Positions 26,290-35,932 are shown, counted from the stretch's first letter. The stretch is 64,000 nt of DNA from Streptomyces roseifaciens (GCF_001445655.1 NZ_LNBE01000007.1:1-64000), one strand, 5' to 3'. Numbers and translations: made by a program. The notes: generated by a model not told the origin, from the sequence alone.

Positions 26290-27027
26290 ATGGTGGCCGT
26301 GGCAGGCCGGCAACGCATGCTGGAGATCCTCGTCGAGGCCGTCGATTCGCTGATCGACGACTTCGATCTGATCGACTTTCTGCACCGGCTGACCGCTCAC
26401 TGTGTCGAGTTGCTCGACATCGACGCCGTGGGCGTGATGATCGTCAACTCGTGCGGTGAGCTGCAGGTCATCGCGGCCTCGGACGAGCACACCCGGCTGC
26501 TGGAGCTGTTCGCCCTCCAGCACGATCAGGGCCCCTGTGCCGAGTGCTACCGCACGGGGCTGCCGCAGCTGGACATCGACCTGGAGTCCCCGCGGGCCGG
26601 GGCGGCCTTCGGCGCGTTCGCGGAGTACGCCCGCGGGGCGGGTTTCCGCGTCACGCACGCCATTCCCATGCGGCTGCGCCATCAGGTCATCGGCGCGCTG
26701 AACCTCCTCCACTCCCGGCCCGGCGGCATCGCCGAGCCGGACGTCCGGCTGGCGCAGGCGCTGGCGGACGTGGCGACGATCGCCATCCTCCAGCAGCGCA
26801 CCATCGAGCGGGGCAATGTCGACAAGGCGCAGTTGCAGGCGGCGCTGAACAGCCGTGTGGTCATCGAGCAGGCCAAGGGCGTGCTGGCCGAGCGCTGGCA
26901 GATCGGCCCGGACGAGGCGTTCGAGAGGCTGCGGGGCTATGCCCGTCCGCGTCAGCTGCGGCTGTCGGAGCTTGCCCGGCAGGTGGTCGAGGGCACGCTG
27001 GACACGACGGTGCTGGCACCGGGCTGA
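26290..27027 (+). CDS. GAF and ANTAR domain RNA-binding antiterminator
   Basis: A 245-residue two-domain regulator. The GAF sensor covers about residues 20-165 (VELLDIDAVGVMIVNS, HDQGPCAECYRTGLP, IPMRLRHQVIGALNLLH). The ANTAR domain covers about 175-235 (ALNSRVVIEQAKGVLAERW, then DEAFERLRGYARPRQLRLS). ANTAR proteins bind paired hexaloop hairpins in mRNA to block termination. ATG 26290 follows GGAGGGG. The two cysteines in PCAECYRTG could give redox or ligand sensing. With the STAS gene just upstream it probably forms a two-gene signalling unit; targets unknown. Confidence 0.92.
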   Translation: MVAVAGRQRMLEILVEAVDSLIDDFDLIDFLHRLTAHCVELLDIDAVGVMIVNSCGELQVIAASDEHTRLLELFALQHDQGPCAECYRTGLPQLDIDLESPRAGAAFGAFAEYARGAGFRVTHAIPMRLRHQVIGALNLLHSRPGGIAEPDVRLAQALADVATIAILQQRTIERGNVDKAQLQAALNSRVVIEQAKGVLAERWQIGPDEAFERLRGYARPRQLRLSELARQVVEGTLDTTVLAPG

Positions 27028-27121
27028 GCGCCCTGGCGCGGGATCCGGTGGCCGGTGGCCGGTGCGGCGGATCCGGTCACGCCGGTCCGGGGGCCGGGTG
27101 GGCCCGGGGGACCCGTGGGGG

Positions 27122-27559
27122 TCAGGGCCAGACGAGGCAGTAGGGCTGGTGGCCGTTCTCGTGCAGGCGGTGGGAGAAGTCCTGCCACTCGCGCAGGAGC
27201 TGGTAGACGCCGAAGGCGTCGCGGGGGCCGCCGCGGTCGGGGACGGTGGACCAGATGAAGGCGGCGGCGCCGACGGACTCCTCGCCGACGCCGCGCAGCG
27301 GGTCGACGACGGTCATGGGGAGCTTCACGACGGCGTAGTCGGGGTGGAGGACGACCAGCTCGAGCGGGGGGACCTTGTGCAGGGGTATGCCCTCGATGCC
27401 GGTGAGCACCATGGCGGCCACGGTCTCCGGCTTGATGCGGGTGAACATGCCGCCCATGCCGAGCTCGTCGCCGCCGAGCTCCTCGGGGCGCATGGAGATG
27501 GGGACGTTGGCTGCGGCCGCGCTGTTGGGTGCCCCGAAGTACTTGTAGGTCACCCCCAC
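27122..27559 (-). CDS. Conserved Streptomyces protein of unknown function
   Basis: A 145-residue protein starting at GTG 27559, which has AGGAG at a spacing of 7; GTG 27553 is an alternative and the frame stays open to 27787 with poor composition. The conserved body reads TYKYFGAPNSAAAANVPISM, then GGMFTRIKPETVAAMV and ends QPYCLVWP. I recognise it as a frequent hypothetical of streptomycetes but know no function. It has no signal peptide or transmembrane helix. It is divergent from hemL across 324 bp. Confidence 0.75.
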   Translation of the reverse strand: MGVTYKYFGAPNSAAAANVPISMRPEELGGDELGMGGMFTRIKPETVAAMVLTGIEGIPLHKVPPLELVVLHPDYAVVKLPMTVVDPLRGVGEESVGAAAFIWSTVPDRGGPRDAFGVYQLLREWQDFSHRLHENGHQPYCLVWP

Positions 27560-27883
27560 TCGGCCACTCCTGCTTCCTGTGCCTGCCTTGCTGCTCGCGA
27601 GGCCGTCCGTACCGCCCGCGAGGCCGTCCGTCCTGCCCGCGAGGTCTTCTTCGCGCCGGTCGCGCCGGCCCCTGTGGCGCCCCCTGCGGGACTGCCGGGC
27701 GCGCTCGGGGCCCAGGTCTCCGGTGCCCTCACCCACTCCGCCACCGCGCTGCATATCTCCACCTGACCGCTTTTTCCTACGCAGCACTGCCCCCGCCGCG
27801 CAACCCGATCATCGTCTCAGAGACCTCCCCCGTGAAGGGCATGTGAAACGCCCGGATCGGACTCGTCGCGAGGCTCTGAGACC
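27560..27883. other. Divergent intergenic region upstream of hemL
   Basis: This 324-bp region should hold promoters for hemL and the unknown gene. Two imperfect copies of GCGAGGCCGTCCGTnC (about 27597-27632) form a direct repeat. No Rex-type operator was found. Confidence 0.35.
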
Positions 27884-29218
27884 ATGGCTAGCGTGAGCTA
27901 CCCATACCCCATGCATGCGCCAGTCTCGCAGACACTCTTCGACCGCGCCGCTGTCGTGACGCCCGGCGGCGTGAACTCCCCGGTCCGGGCGTTCCGTGCC
28001 GTGGGTGGTACGCCCCGGTTCATGGTGTCCGGTACCGGTCCGTACCTCACCGACGCCGATGGCCGGGAGTACGTCGACCTCGTGTGTTCGTGGGGTCCGA
28101 TGATCCTCGGGCACGCGCATCCCGAGGTGATCGCGGCCGTCCAGGAGGCGGTGGCCCGCGGTACGTCGTTCGGTACGCCGGGTGAGGGGGAGGTCGCGCT
28201 CGCCGAGGAGATCGTCGCGCGCATCGAGCCCGTGGAGCAGGTGCGCCTGGTGTCGTCGGGCACCGAGGCGACGATGTCGGCGATCCGGCTGGCGCGCGGT
28301 TTCACCGGCCGGGCCAAGGTGATCAAGTTCGCGGGCTGCTACCACGGCCATGTGGACGCGCTGCTGGCCGCGGCGGGCTCGGGCGTGGCGACGTTCGGGC
28401 TGCCGGACACGCCGGGGGTCACGGGTGCGCAGGCCGGGGACACCATCGTGCTGCCGTACAACGACCTGGAGGCGGTGCACGAGGCGTTCCACGCGTTCCC
28501 CGGCGAGATCGCCTGTGTGATCACGGAGGCGTCGCCGGGCAACATGGGCGTGGTGCCGCCGATGCCGGGCTTCAACCAGGGGCTGAAGGACGCGTGCGCC
28601 AAGAACGGCGCGCTGTTCATCTCCGACGAGGTGATGACGGGCTTCCGCACGAGCAAGGCGGGCTGGTACGGCGTCGACGGCGTGAAGCCGGACCTGATGA
28701 CGTTCGGCAAGGTCATGGGTGGCGGTTTCCCGGCGGCGGCCTTCGGCGGCCGGGCCGATGTGATGGCGCACCTGGCTCCGGCGGGCCCGGTGTACCAGGC
28801 GGGCACGCTCTCGGGAAACCCCGTGGCGACGGCGGCGGGCCTGGCGCAGCTGCGGCTGCTGGACGACGCGGCGTACGAGAAGGTCGACGCGGTGTCCGCC
28901 GAGATCAGCGGCCTGGTGAGCGAGGCGCTGAGCAAGGAGGGCGTGGCGCACCGCCTGCAGACGGCGAGCAACATGTTCTCGGTGTTCTTCACGGGCCGTG
29001 AGGTGCGGAACTACGACGACGCGAAGGCGCAGGAGGCGTTCCGTTTCAACGCCTTCTTCCATTCGATGCTGTCGCAGGGCGTGTACCTGCCGCCGTCGGC
29101 GTTCGAATCGTGGTTCGTGTCGACGGCGCACGACACGGCGGCGATCGAGCGGATCGCCGCGGCGCTGCCGGCGGCGGCGCGGGCGGCGGCCGGGGCGACC
29201 GAGGAGGGGGCCAAGTGA
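27884..29218 (+). CDS. hemL: Glutamate-1-semialdehyde 2,1-aminomutase
   Basis: A 444-residue PLP enzyme that converts glutamate-1-semialdehyde, the HemA product, to 5-aminolevulinate. Visible features are [16 protein letters not shown] at the N-terminus, [16 protein letters not shown], the PLP aspartate in [12 protein letters not shown] and the Schiff-base Lys276 in [11 protein letters not shown]. It completes the C5 route with hemA-hemC-hemD-hemB, although it lies 12 kb away. The stop overlaps the histidine phosphatase start (GTGA), and the cytochrome c maturation genes follow, so its neighbourhood concerns haem use. Confidence 0.97.
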   Translation: MASVSYPYPMHAPVSQTLFDRAAVVTPGGVNSPVRAFRAVGGTPRFMVSGTGPYLTDADGREYVDLVCSWGPMILGHAHPEVIAAVQEAVARGTSFGTPGEGEVALAEEIVARIEPVEQVRLVSSGTEATMSAIRLARGFTGRAKVIKFAGCYHGHVDALLAAAGSGVATFGLPDTPGVTGAQAGDTIVLPYNDLEAVHEAFHAFPGEIACVITEASPGNMGVVPPMPGFNQGLKDACAKNGALFISDEVMTGFRTSKAGWYGVDGVKPDLMTFGKVMGGGFPAAAFGGRADVMAHLAPAGPVYQAGTLSGNPVATAAGLAQLRLLDDAAYEKVDAVSAEISGLVSEALSKEGVAHRLQTASNMFSVFFTGREVRNYDDAKAQEAFRFNAFFHSMLSQGVYLPPSAFESWFVSTAHDTAAIERIAAALPAAARAAAGATEEGAK

Positions 29219-29919
29219 GCTCGGCGAAGGACGCGGAGAAGAAGCAGGACGAGATCACCGTGGTGCACCTGATGCGCCACGGCGAGGTCCACAACCCGGA
29301 GGGCGTGCTCTACGGGCGCCGGGCGGGCTACCACCTGTCGGACCTGGGCCGCCGGATGGCGGACCGGGTGGCCGAGCACCTGGCGGGGCGGGACGTCACC
29401 CATGTGGTGGCTTCGCCGCTGGAGCGTGCGCAGGAGACGGCGACGCCGATCGCCAAGACGCACGGTCTGGACCTGGCGACGGACGAGCGGCTGATCGAGG
29501 CGGCGAACGTCTTCGAGGGCAAGACGTTCGGCGTGGGCGACGGCGCGCTGAAGAAGCCGGCCAACTGGAAGTACCTGACGAATCCTTTCCGTCCGTCGTG
29601 GGGCGAGCCCTACGTGGAGCAGGTCGTCCGGATGATGCGTGCGCTGGATGCGGCGCGCGATGCCGCGCGGGGCCACGAGGCGGTGTGCGTGAGCCATCAG
29701 CTGCCGATCTGGATCGTGCGCAGTTTCGTGGAGCGGCGGCGGCTGTGGCACGACCCGCGAAAGCGCGAGTGCACGCTGGCGAGTCTGACGACGTTCACCT
29801 ATAGGGGGGACAAAATCGTCTCGGTCGGCTACAGCGAACCGGCCCGGGATCTGGTGCCGGCGCACCTTCTCGCGGGGGCCAAGCCGGTGAAGGGCGGGGC
29901 CAAGGCGTTCGGCGCCTGA
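29215..29919 (+). CDS. Histidine phosphatase (phosphoglycerate-mutase family)
   Basis: A 234-residue histidine phosphatase with the catalytic [12 protein letters not shown] near residues 19-30, [10 protein letters not shown] in the middle and the second catalytic His in CVSHQLPIW. It starts at GTG 29215, overlapping the hemL stop by 4 nt. Such proteins dephosphorylate small metabolites. The strict coupling to hemL suggests a co-regulated function, but the substrate is unknown. The C-terminus is Lys/Ala-rich. Confidence 0.88.
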   Translation: MSSAKDAEKKQDEITVVHLMRHGEVHNPEGVLYGRRAGYHLSDLGRRMADRVAEHLAGRDVTHVVASPLERAQETATPIAKTHGLDLATDERLIEAANVFEGKTFGVGDGALKKPANWKYLTNPFRPSWGEPYVEQVVRMMRALDAARDAARGHEAVCVSHQLPIWIVRSFVERRRLWHDPRKRECTLASLTTFTYRGDKIVSVGYSEPARDLVPAHLLAGAKPVKGGAKAFGA

Positions 29920-30096
29920 GGGCCGTTCGGGGGCCGCGGTTGCTCCATTGGGCCGTGGCGACTGCGTAAATGCGGGGCAACTCCCTGAAGAGGGGGGAAA
30001 CTGCGCAACCGTCGTACTCGACGCGCCCTCTCACGCAATGTCGTTTTATATGGACGACATACGGCGTGGGGCACGGCGAGTACGGACGGAGTCGAC

Positions 30097-31305
30097 ATGC
30101 GCGACATCAGCCGACGAGGTCTCCTCGGATGGGGAATGGGAGCGGCCGCGGCGCTGGGCGGCGTCGCCGGCTGCTCGGCGGAAGCGGTGCCCGAGCGGCA
30201 CGATCAGGCGGCGAAGGCGGTCGAGCGGGCGAAGGCGAAGCCGATCGGCGACGGCTCGACGGCCGACGCCGGGCCCCAGCCGCATCAGCCGCCGGAGCCG
30301 GAGCGGCTGGAGCCGGGGCAGAAGCCGCCGCAGTTCGTGATCTTCTCGTGGGACGGGGCGGGAGAGGTCGGCAACGGCCTCTTCCCGCGGTTCCGGAAGC
30401 TGGCGCAGGACCACGGCGCGCGGATGACGTTCTTCCTCTCCGGGGTCTACCTGCTGCCGGAGTCGAAGAAGCGGCTGTACAAGCCGCCCAACAACCCGGT
30501 CGGCGCCTCCGACATCGGCTACCTCACGGACGAGCACGTCCGGGCGACGCTGACGAACCTGCGGGAGGCGTGGCTGGAGGGGCACGAGGTCGGCACGCAC
30601 TTCAACGGCCACTTCTGCTCGGGCGAGGGGTCGGTCGGGAAGTGGGACGGGGACGACTGGGAGTCGGAGATCGAGCAGGCGGTCTCCTTCGTCACGGAGT
30701 GGCGGACGAACACCGGGTTCACCGATCTGGACCCGCTGCCGTTCGATTACCGCAAGGAGCTCGTGGGCGCCCGGACGCCGTGTCTGCTGGGGCAGGAGAA
30801 CCTGCTGCCGACCGCTGCGAAACTGGGCTGGCGCTATGACGCGAGTTCGCCGGGCGGGACGCAGGTGTGGCCGTCGAAGAAACACGGTCTGTGGGATCTC
30901 CCGCTGCAGCAGATTCCCTTTCCCGGGCATTCGTTCGAAGTCCTGTCGATGGACTACAACATCCTCGCCAATCAGTCGAAGAACACCACGCGCGGTCCCT
31001 CGGTGCATTACCCGCACTGGCGGCAGCAGGCCACCGACGCCTATCTCGCCGGATTCGAGCGGGCGTACGAGACGAATCGCGCGCCGTTCTTCGTCGGCAA
31101 CCACTTCGAGGAGTGGAACGGCGGCATTTATATGGATGCGGTGGAGGAAGCCATCAAACGCATCGCCGACGATCGTCACAAGGACGTGCGCCTGGTCTCC
31201 TTCCGGCAGTTCGTCGACTGGCTGGACGCCCAGGACCCGGCCGTGCTGAGCGGCCTGCGCCGGCTCGAGGTCGGCGAGAAGTGGCACGCCCGGGCGGCCG
31301 GCTGA
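30097..31305 (+). CDS. Tat-exported lipoprotein with NodB/polysaccharide-deacetylase-like domain
   Basis: A 402-residue protein with a twin-arginine signal (ISRRGLLGWG) that ends in the lipobox GVAGC (Cys26), so it should be exported folded and lipid-anchored. A Pro-rich linker precedes a NodB-like domain starting near residue 78. The first metal motif is FSWDGAGE, with Asp86 but no second Asp, and the metal His pair is in GTHFNGHF. It retains part of a metal site, so activity is uncertain. The gene sits between hemL and the System II genes, an order I recall as conserved in Streptomyces. Confidence 0.8.
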   Translation: MRDISRRGLLGWGMGAAAALGGVAGCSAEAVPERHDQAAKAVERAKAKPIGDGSTADAGPQPHQPPEPERLEPGQKPPQFVIFSWDGAGEVGNGLFPRFRKLAQDHGARMTFFLSGVYLLPESKKRLYKPPNNPVGASDIGYLTDEHVRATLTNLREAWLEGHEVGTHFNGHFCSGEGSVGKWDGDDWESEIEQAVSFVTEWRTNTGFTDLDPLPFDYRKELVGARTPCLLGQENLLPTAAKLGWRYDASSPGGTQVWPSKKHGLWDLPLQQIPFPGHSFEVLSMDYNILANQSKNTTRGPSVHYPHWRQQATDAYLAGFERAYETNRAPFFVGNHFEEWNGGIYMDAVEEAIKRIADDRHKDVRLVSFRQFVDWLDAQDPAVLSGLRRLEVGEKWHARAAG

Positions 31306-31410
31306 ACCGGCGGGCGGCCGGAGCCGCTCCCGGACGGCCGCCCGGACCCGTACGAAGTGCCTGCAGGGGGGCGCGGAAGATCCCTAAACGGACCATGCGA
31401 AACTTTTCAC

Positions 31411-32034
31411 ATGAGTGCCTGCCGCGCCTTTCGACGCCCCGGACCACGCCGGCGTATCACCATGCCGGCCATCCTCGCCGCCGTTGCGGCGCTGTCCCTG
31501 ACCGCCTGCGGCTCGGGTGACAACCCGAAGAGCGGCGGCCAGACCCAGTTCGTGCAGGGAACGGGCGGCGTCAGCGTCGTCAACGACAAGAGCGGGCGGC
31601 AGGACGCGCCCGACCTCTCCGGCAAGACGCTGGACGGCAAGGCGCTCGACATCGCCGAGGACTACAAGGGCAAGATCGTCGTCCTTAACGTCTGGGGTTC
31701 GTGGTGCGCCCCGTGCCGCGCCGAGGCCAAGAACCTCGTCAACGTCGCCAACGACTACAAGGACAAGGGCGTGCAGTTCGTCGGGCTCAACACCCGCGAC
31801 TCCGACCCCGCGCCGGCGATCAAGTTCGAGAAGGAGTTCGAGGTCCCGTACCCGAGCCTCTACGACTCCGCCGGCAAGCTGCTGCTGCGCTTCCCCGCCG
31901 GCAGCCTCAACCCGCAGTCCATCCCCTCCACCGTCTTCATCGACCGCGACGGCAAGATCGCCGCACGCGCGATCAAGGCGCTGACCGAGGAAGAGCTGCG
32001 CAAGACGCTCGACCCGCTGGTCGCGGAGAAGTGA
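31411..32034 (+). CDS. resA: ResA/TlpA-like thioredoxin lipoprotein for cytochrome c maturation
   Basis: A 207-residue lipoprotein. The signal peptide ends in LSLTAC (Cys33). The thioredoxin fold carries WCAPC with Cys99 and Cys102, then PSTVFIDRDGKIAAR with the cis-Pro region. ResA-type proteins reduce the CxxCH thiols of apocytochrome c outside the membrane using electrons from CcdA. ATG 31411 was chosen because it starts the signal peptide. It is first in the ordered set ResA-CcdA-ResB-CcsB; ccdA begins 4 nt after its stop. Confidence 0.93.
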   Translation: MSACRAFRRPGPRRRITMPAILAAVAALSLTACGSGDNPKSGGQTQFVQGTGGVSVVNDKSGRQDAPDLSGKTLDGKALDIAEDYKGKIVVLNVWGSWCAPCRAEAKNLVNVANDYKDKGVQFVGLNTRDSDPAPAIKFEKEFEVPYPSLYDSAGKLLLRFPAGSLNPQSIPSTVFIDRDGKIAARAIKALTEEELRKTLDPLVAEK

Positions 32035-32038
32035 TCCG

Positions 32039-32821
32039 GTGACCCCCGCCACCTCCGCCGCCGTCACGGTCGCCGTCGGCGAGATGAACCAGACGGTGCT
32101 CTCCGGGGCGCTGCTGCTGGCCCTGCCCGTCGCCCTGCTCGGCGGGCTGGTCTCGTTCTTCTCGCCCTGCGTGCTGCCGCTCGTCCCGGGCTACCTGTCG
32201 TACGTGACGGGGGTCAGCGGAGCGGACCTGGCCGAGTCCCGCAAGGGGCGGATGATCGCCGGGTCCACCCTGTTCGTGCTCGGCTTCACCTTCGTCTTCG
32301 TCTCCATGGGCACCCTCTTCGGCTGGGTCGGCCGGGCGCTCCTGGTGCACCAGGAGACGATCACCAAGGTGATGGGGTTCCTCACCATCGCGATGGGCCT
32401 CGCCTTCATGGGGCTGCTCAGCAAATTCGGGCAGCGCGAATTCCGCTTCCACACCCGGCCCACGATGGGCCTGGTGGGGGCGCCGCTGCTGGGGGCGCTC
32501 TTCGGGCTCGGCTGGGCGCCGTGCATCGGCCCGACGCTCGCCTCCGTCCTCTCCCTCTCCTCGACCCAGGCCAGCGCGGGCCGCGGGGCGCTGCTGACCG
32601 TGGCCTACTGCCTCGGCCTCGGCCTGCCGTTCATCCTGACCGCGGTGGCCTTCCGGCGCGCGCTCGGCGCGTTCGGCTGGGTCAAGCGGCACTATGCATG
32701 GGTCATGCGCGCCGGCGGGCTGATGCTGGTCGCGGTCGGCGTGCTCCTCGTCACCGGGGTGTGGGACAGCCTCATCCGCGAACTGCAGACGTGGTCCAAC
32801 TCCTTCGTCCCCGAGGTCTGA
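32039..32821 (+). CDS. ccdA: CcdA-type thiol-disulfide transmembrane reductase
   Basis: A 260-residue membrane protein with six hydrophobic segments. The two essential cysteines lie in SFFSPCVLPLVPGYLSY and GLGWAPCIGPTLA, the pattern of CcdA/DsbD cores. It carries reducing equivalents from cytosolic thioredoxin to the extracytoplasmic ResA-like protein. GTG 32039 starts 4 nt after the ResA stop, and ResB starts 4 nt after its own stop, a tightly packed operon. Confidence 0.95.
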   Translation: MTPATSAAVTVAVGEMNQTVLSGALLLALPVALLGGLVSFFSPCVLPLVPGYLSYVTGVSGADLAESRKGRMIAGSTLFVLGFTFVFVSMGTLFGWVGRALLVHQETITKVMGFLTIAMGLAFMGLLSKFGQREFRFHTRPTMGLVGAPLLGALFGLGWAPCIGPTLASVLSLSSTQASAGRGALLTVAYCLGLGLPFILTAVAFRRALGAFGWVKRHYAWVMRAGGLMLVAVGVLLVTGVWDSLIRELQTWSNSFVPEV

Positions 32822-32825
32822 TCAG

Positions 32826-34685
32826 ATGGGCAACACGAACGGCTCCGCCGGCACCGACGGCCGGCCCCCCGGCTCCGGCGCCGCCACGGACATCCCGGCC
32901 GCCCGGGCCGCCCCGGCCACGGCCGAGGCCGAGAGCGCGGCCGACGCCGCGGGGGTGGAGTCCGCGGGTTCCGCGATGTCGACCGCGCCCCGCGAGGACG
33001 CCGACGCCGGCCAGGCCGTGCCCGGCTCCTTCGGCGGCGTCCGCAAGCCCGGCGTGCTCGGGGGAGCGGCCTGGTCCGCCCGCGAGGCGATCGGCTGGGC
33101 CCGCTGGTTCTGGCGGCAGCTGACCTCCATGCGGGTCGCCCTGATCCTGCTCTTCCTGCTCTCCCTGGCCACCATCCCCGGCTCCCTCGTCCCGCAGACC
33201 AGCGTGGACGCGGTCAAGGCCGAGGCGTGGCACAAGAGCCACGAGACGCTCGGGCCGCTCTACGAAAAGCTCGGCCTCTTCCACGTCTACAGCTCGGTGT
33301 GGTTCTCCGCGATCTACATCCTGCTGTTCACGTCCCTGGTCGGCTGCATCATCCCGCGCACCTGGCAGTTCGTCGGCCAGCTGCGCGGCCGCCCGCCGGC
33401 CGCCCCGCGCAACCTCAGGCGGCTGCCCGCCCACACCACGTGGCGCACGGACGCCGGGCCCGAGGAGGTCCTGGCCGCGGCCCGCAAGCTGCTGAAGAAG
33501 CAGCGCTTCCGCACGGAGGCGGCGGGCGACGCGGTGGCCTCCGAGAAGGGCTACCTGCGCGAGGCCGGCAACCTCGTCTTCCACATCGCGCTGATCGTGA
33601 TGCTCGTGGCCTTTGCCTCCGGGCAGCTGTGGAAGTCCGAGGGCCAGAAGCTGATCGTCGAGGGCGACGGGTTCGCCAACACGCTCGTCCAGTACGACGA
33701 CTTCAAGTCCGGCTCGCTCTTCAAGGCGGACGACCTCAAGCCCTTCAGCTTCTACCTCGACAGCTTCGAGGCCAGCTACGAGCGCACCGGCCCGCAGCGC
33801 GGCACCCCGCGGACCTACGAGGCCCACGTCACCTACCACGAGGGCTCCGACGGCCCCGGCCGCAAGGCGACGATCAAGGTCAACGAGCCGCTGGAGACGT
33901 CCGGCTCCAAGGTCTACCTGATCGGCCACGGCTACGCCCCGGTGGTCACCGTCCGCGACGGGCAGGGCGACATCTCCTTCCGCGGCGGGATCCCCTCGCT
34001 GCCCATCGACAACAACATCACCGAGTCGACCGTCCTGAAGGTGGGCGACTACCGCACCAAGGACGGCAAGAAGGACCAGATCGGCTTCAAGGGCAACTTC
34101 GTGCCCACCATGGACCTGACGACCGGCTCGATGCTGTCCCAGTTCCCCGACCTGGACAACCCGCGCCTCGTCCTCACGGCCTACCACGGCAGCCTCGGCA
34201 CCGACGCCGGCACGCCGCAGAACATCTACCAGCTCGACGTGTCCAAGATGACGCAGTTCAAGGGCAAGAACGGCAAACCCTTCGCGCAGGCCCTCAAGGT
34301 CGGCGACACCATGACGCTGCCCGACGGCGGCACCCTGAAGTTCGACGGCATCAAGCCCTGGGCCACCTTCCAGGTCTCCCAGCAGCCCGGCAACGTCACC
34401 GCCCTCGTCGGAGCGGTCGCAGCCCTCGTCGGCGTGGCCGGCTCCCTGTTCATCCAGCGCCGCCGCGTGTGGGTGCGGGCCGTCCGCGGCGCCGACGGGC
34501 ACACCGTCGTCGAGGTGGCCGGCCTCGGCCGCAGCGAGTCCGCGAAACTCCCCGAGGAGCTCGCCGACCTCGCCGCCGACCTGCAGGCCGACGCCCCGCC
34601 CGTGCCCGCCACGGACGCCCCCGACCCCGCGGAGTCCGCCGAGTCCGCGGATTCCTCCGCAGCATCCGAAGGAGCGCGCGCGTGA
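32826..34685 (+). CDS. resB: Cytochrome c biogenesis protein ResB (Ccs1)
   Basis: A 619-residue System II component. The N-terminal 75 residues are Ala/Gly/Pro-rich. Transmembrane helices are MRVALILLFLLSLATIPGS, FSAIYILLFTSLVGCIIPR, LVFHIALIVMLVAFASGQL and, after the large extracytoplasmic domain, ALVGAVAALVGVAGSLF. Together with CcsB it forms the haem export and ligation complex that attaches haem to apocytochrome c. The C-terminal tail is acidic and Ala-rich. Its stop overlaps the ccsB start. Confidence 0.95.
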   Translation: MGNTNGSAGTDGRPPGSGAATDIPAARAAPATAEAESAADAAGVESAGSAMSTAPREDADAGQAVPGSFGGVRKPGVLGGAAWSAREAIGWARWFWRQLTSMRVALILLFLLSLATIPGSLVPQTSVDAVKAEAWHKSHETLGPLYEKLGLFHVYSSVWFSAIYILLFTSLVGCIIPRTWQFVGQLRGRPPAAPRNLRRLPAHTTWRTDAGPEEVLAAARKLLKKQRFRTEAAGDAVASEKGYLREAGNLVFHIALIVMLVAFASGQLWKSEGQKLIVEGDGFANTLVQYDDFKSGSLFKADDLKPFSFYLDSFEASYERTGPQRGTPRTYEAHVTYHEGSDGPGRKATIKVNEPLETSGSKVYLIGHGYAPVVTVRDGQGDISFRGGIPSLPIDNNITESTVLKVGDYRTKDGKKDQIGFKGNFVPTMDLTTGSMLSQFPDLDNPRLVLTAYHGSLGTDAGTPQNIYQLDVSKMTQFKGKNGKPFAQALKVGDTMTLPDGGTLKFDGIKPWATFQVSQQPGNVTALVGAVAALVGVAGSLFIQRRRVWVRAVRGADGHTVVEVAGLGRSESAKLPEELADLAADLQADAPPVPATDAPDPAESAESADSSAASEGARA

Positions 34686-35836
34686 TCCCCATCGCTGCCG
34701 CAGCCAACGAGAACCTGGCGAACATCAGCAACGTGCTGATCTATTCGGCCATGGCCGTCTACACCCTGGCCTTCCTCGCCCACATCGCCGAGTGGGTGTT
34801 CGGCAGCCGCAGCGCCGTGGGCCGCACCGCCGCCGCGATCACCACCGAGGCGGCCGGCGCCACGGGCACCGCGGGCGCCGCGAGCGCACAGGGCGGCGGC
34901 ACCGCCGTCCTGGAGCGCCCCAAGGTCGTCACCCGCTCCGGCCCCGGCAGCCGCGACGTGCCCGACGGCCCGGGCGCCGCGGGCACCAGCGAGAAGGGCG
35001 ACGTCTACGGCCGCATCGCCATCTCGCTGACCGTGCTGTCCTTCCTGCTGCACGCGGGCTCGGTGCTCACCCGGGCGCTGTCCGTGGAGCGGGCGCCCTG
35101 GGGCAACATGTACGAGTTCTCCACGACCTTCGGCATGACGGTCGTCGGCGTCTACCTCGGCCTGCTGGCCTTCAAGAAGAACGTGCGCTGGCTCGGCCTG
35201 CCGCTGACCACCACGATCCTCCTGGACCTCGGCCTCGCCGTCTCCGTGCTCTACACCGAGAGCGACCAGCTCGTCCCGGCCCTGCACTCGTACTGGCTGT
35301 GGATCCACGTCTCCACCGCCATCCTGTGCGGCGCCGCGTTCTGGGTCGGCGCCTGCTCCACCCTGCTCTACCTCTTCCGCGACGGCTACGAGGCCCGCCT
35401 GGTCGAGGGCCGCACCGGCGCCGGCCTGCGCCGCTACCTGAACGAGCTGCCGCAGGACCGCAAGTACGCCCGCTTCAAGGCCAAGCTCGCGCTGCGCACC
35501 GACAACCCCATGTCGCGCCTGCCCTCCGCCGCCACCCTCGACAAGCTGGGCTACCGCATCAACGCCACGGTCTTCCCGCTGTGGACCTTCACGATCGTCG
35601 CGGGCGCCATCTGGGCCGAGGCCGCCTGGGGCCGCTACTGGGGCTGGGACCCCAAGGAGGTCTGGTCCTTCATCACCTGGGTCGCCTACGCCTGCTTCCT
35701 GCACGCCCGCGCGACCGCCGGCTGGAAGGGCCGCAAGGCCGCCTACATCGCGCTCGCCGCGTTCGGCTGCTACATCTTCAACTACTACGGCGTGAACATC
35801 TTCGTCACCGGCAAGCACTCCTACGCCGGCGTCTGA
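34682..35836 (+). CDS. ccsB: Cytochrome c biogenesis protein CcsB/CcsA (haem handling)
   Basis: A 384-residue multispanning protein of the haem-handling family. The WWD haem domain reads WGRYWGWDPKEVWSFITW (about residues 317-334). Likely haem-ligand histidines are in LLHAGSVLT and WLWIHVST, with a further one in CFLHARAT. The N-terminal loop between helices 1 and 2 is long and Ala/Gly-rich (about residues 40-105). GTG 34682 overlaps resB. It ends the ResA-CcdA-ResB-CcsB operon and is followed by a hairpin. Confidence 0.95.
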   Translation: MIPIAAAANENLANISNVLIYSAMAVYTLAFLAHIAEWVFGSRSAVGRTAAAITTEAAGATGTAGAASAQGGGTAVLERPKVVTRSGPGSRDVPDGPGAAGTSEKGDVYGRIAISLTVLSFLLHAGSVLTRALSVERAPWGNMYEFSTTFGMTVVGVYLGLLAFKKNVRWLGLPLTTTILLDLGLAVSVLYTESDQLVPALHSYWLWIHVSTAILCGAAFWVGACSTLLYLFRDGYEARLVEGRTGAGLRRYLNELPQDRKYARFKAKLALRTDNPMSRLPSAATLDKLGYRINATVFPLWTFTIVAGAIWAEAAWGRYWGWDPKEVWSFITWVAYACFLHARATAGWKGRKAAYIALAAFGCYIFNYYGVNIFVTGKHSYAGV

Positions 35837-35871
35837 GCGGTCACCCGCACCCCGCACAGCAGCCCCCCGTA

Positions 35872-35913
35872 CGGCCCGTTTCCCGCACTCCCCGGAGCGC
35901 GGGAGGCGGGCCG
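35872..35913 (+). terminator. Probable terminator of the cytochrome c operon
   Basis: An outer 7-bp stem (35872-35878 with 35907-35913) and an inner 5-bp stem (35882-35886 with 35899-35903) are separated by a small internal loop. The site is 35 nt after the ccsB stop. No T-run. Confidence 0.45.
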
Positions 35914-35932
35914 CGGTGGTAGAGCTGGACCC

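Noticed and set aside
27584..27787. N-terminal extension of the unknown protein up to 27787
   Set aside because: Gly/Arg-rich, lacks a ribosome site and contains the direct repeats of the intergenic region; the GTG at 27559 has AGGAG at ideal spacing.
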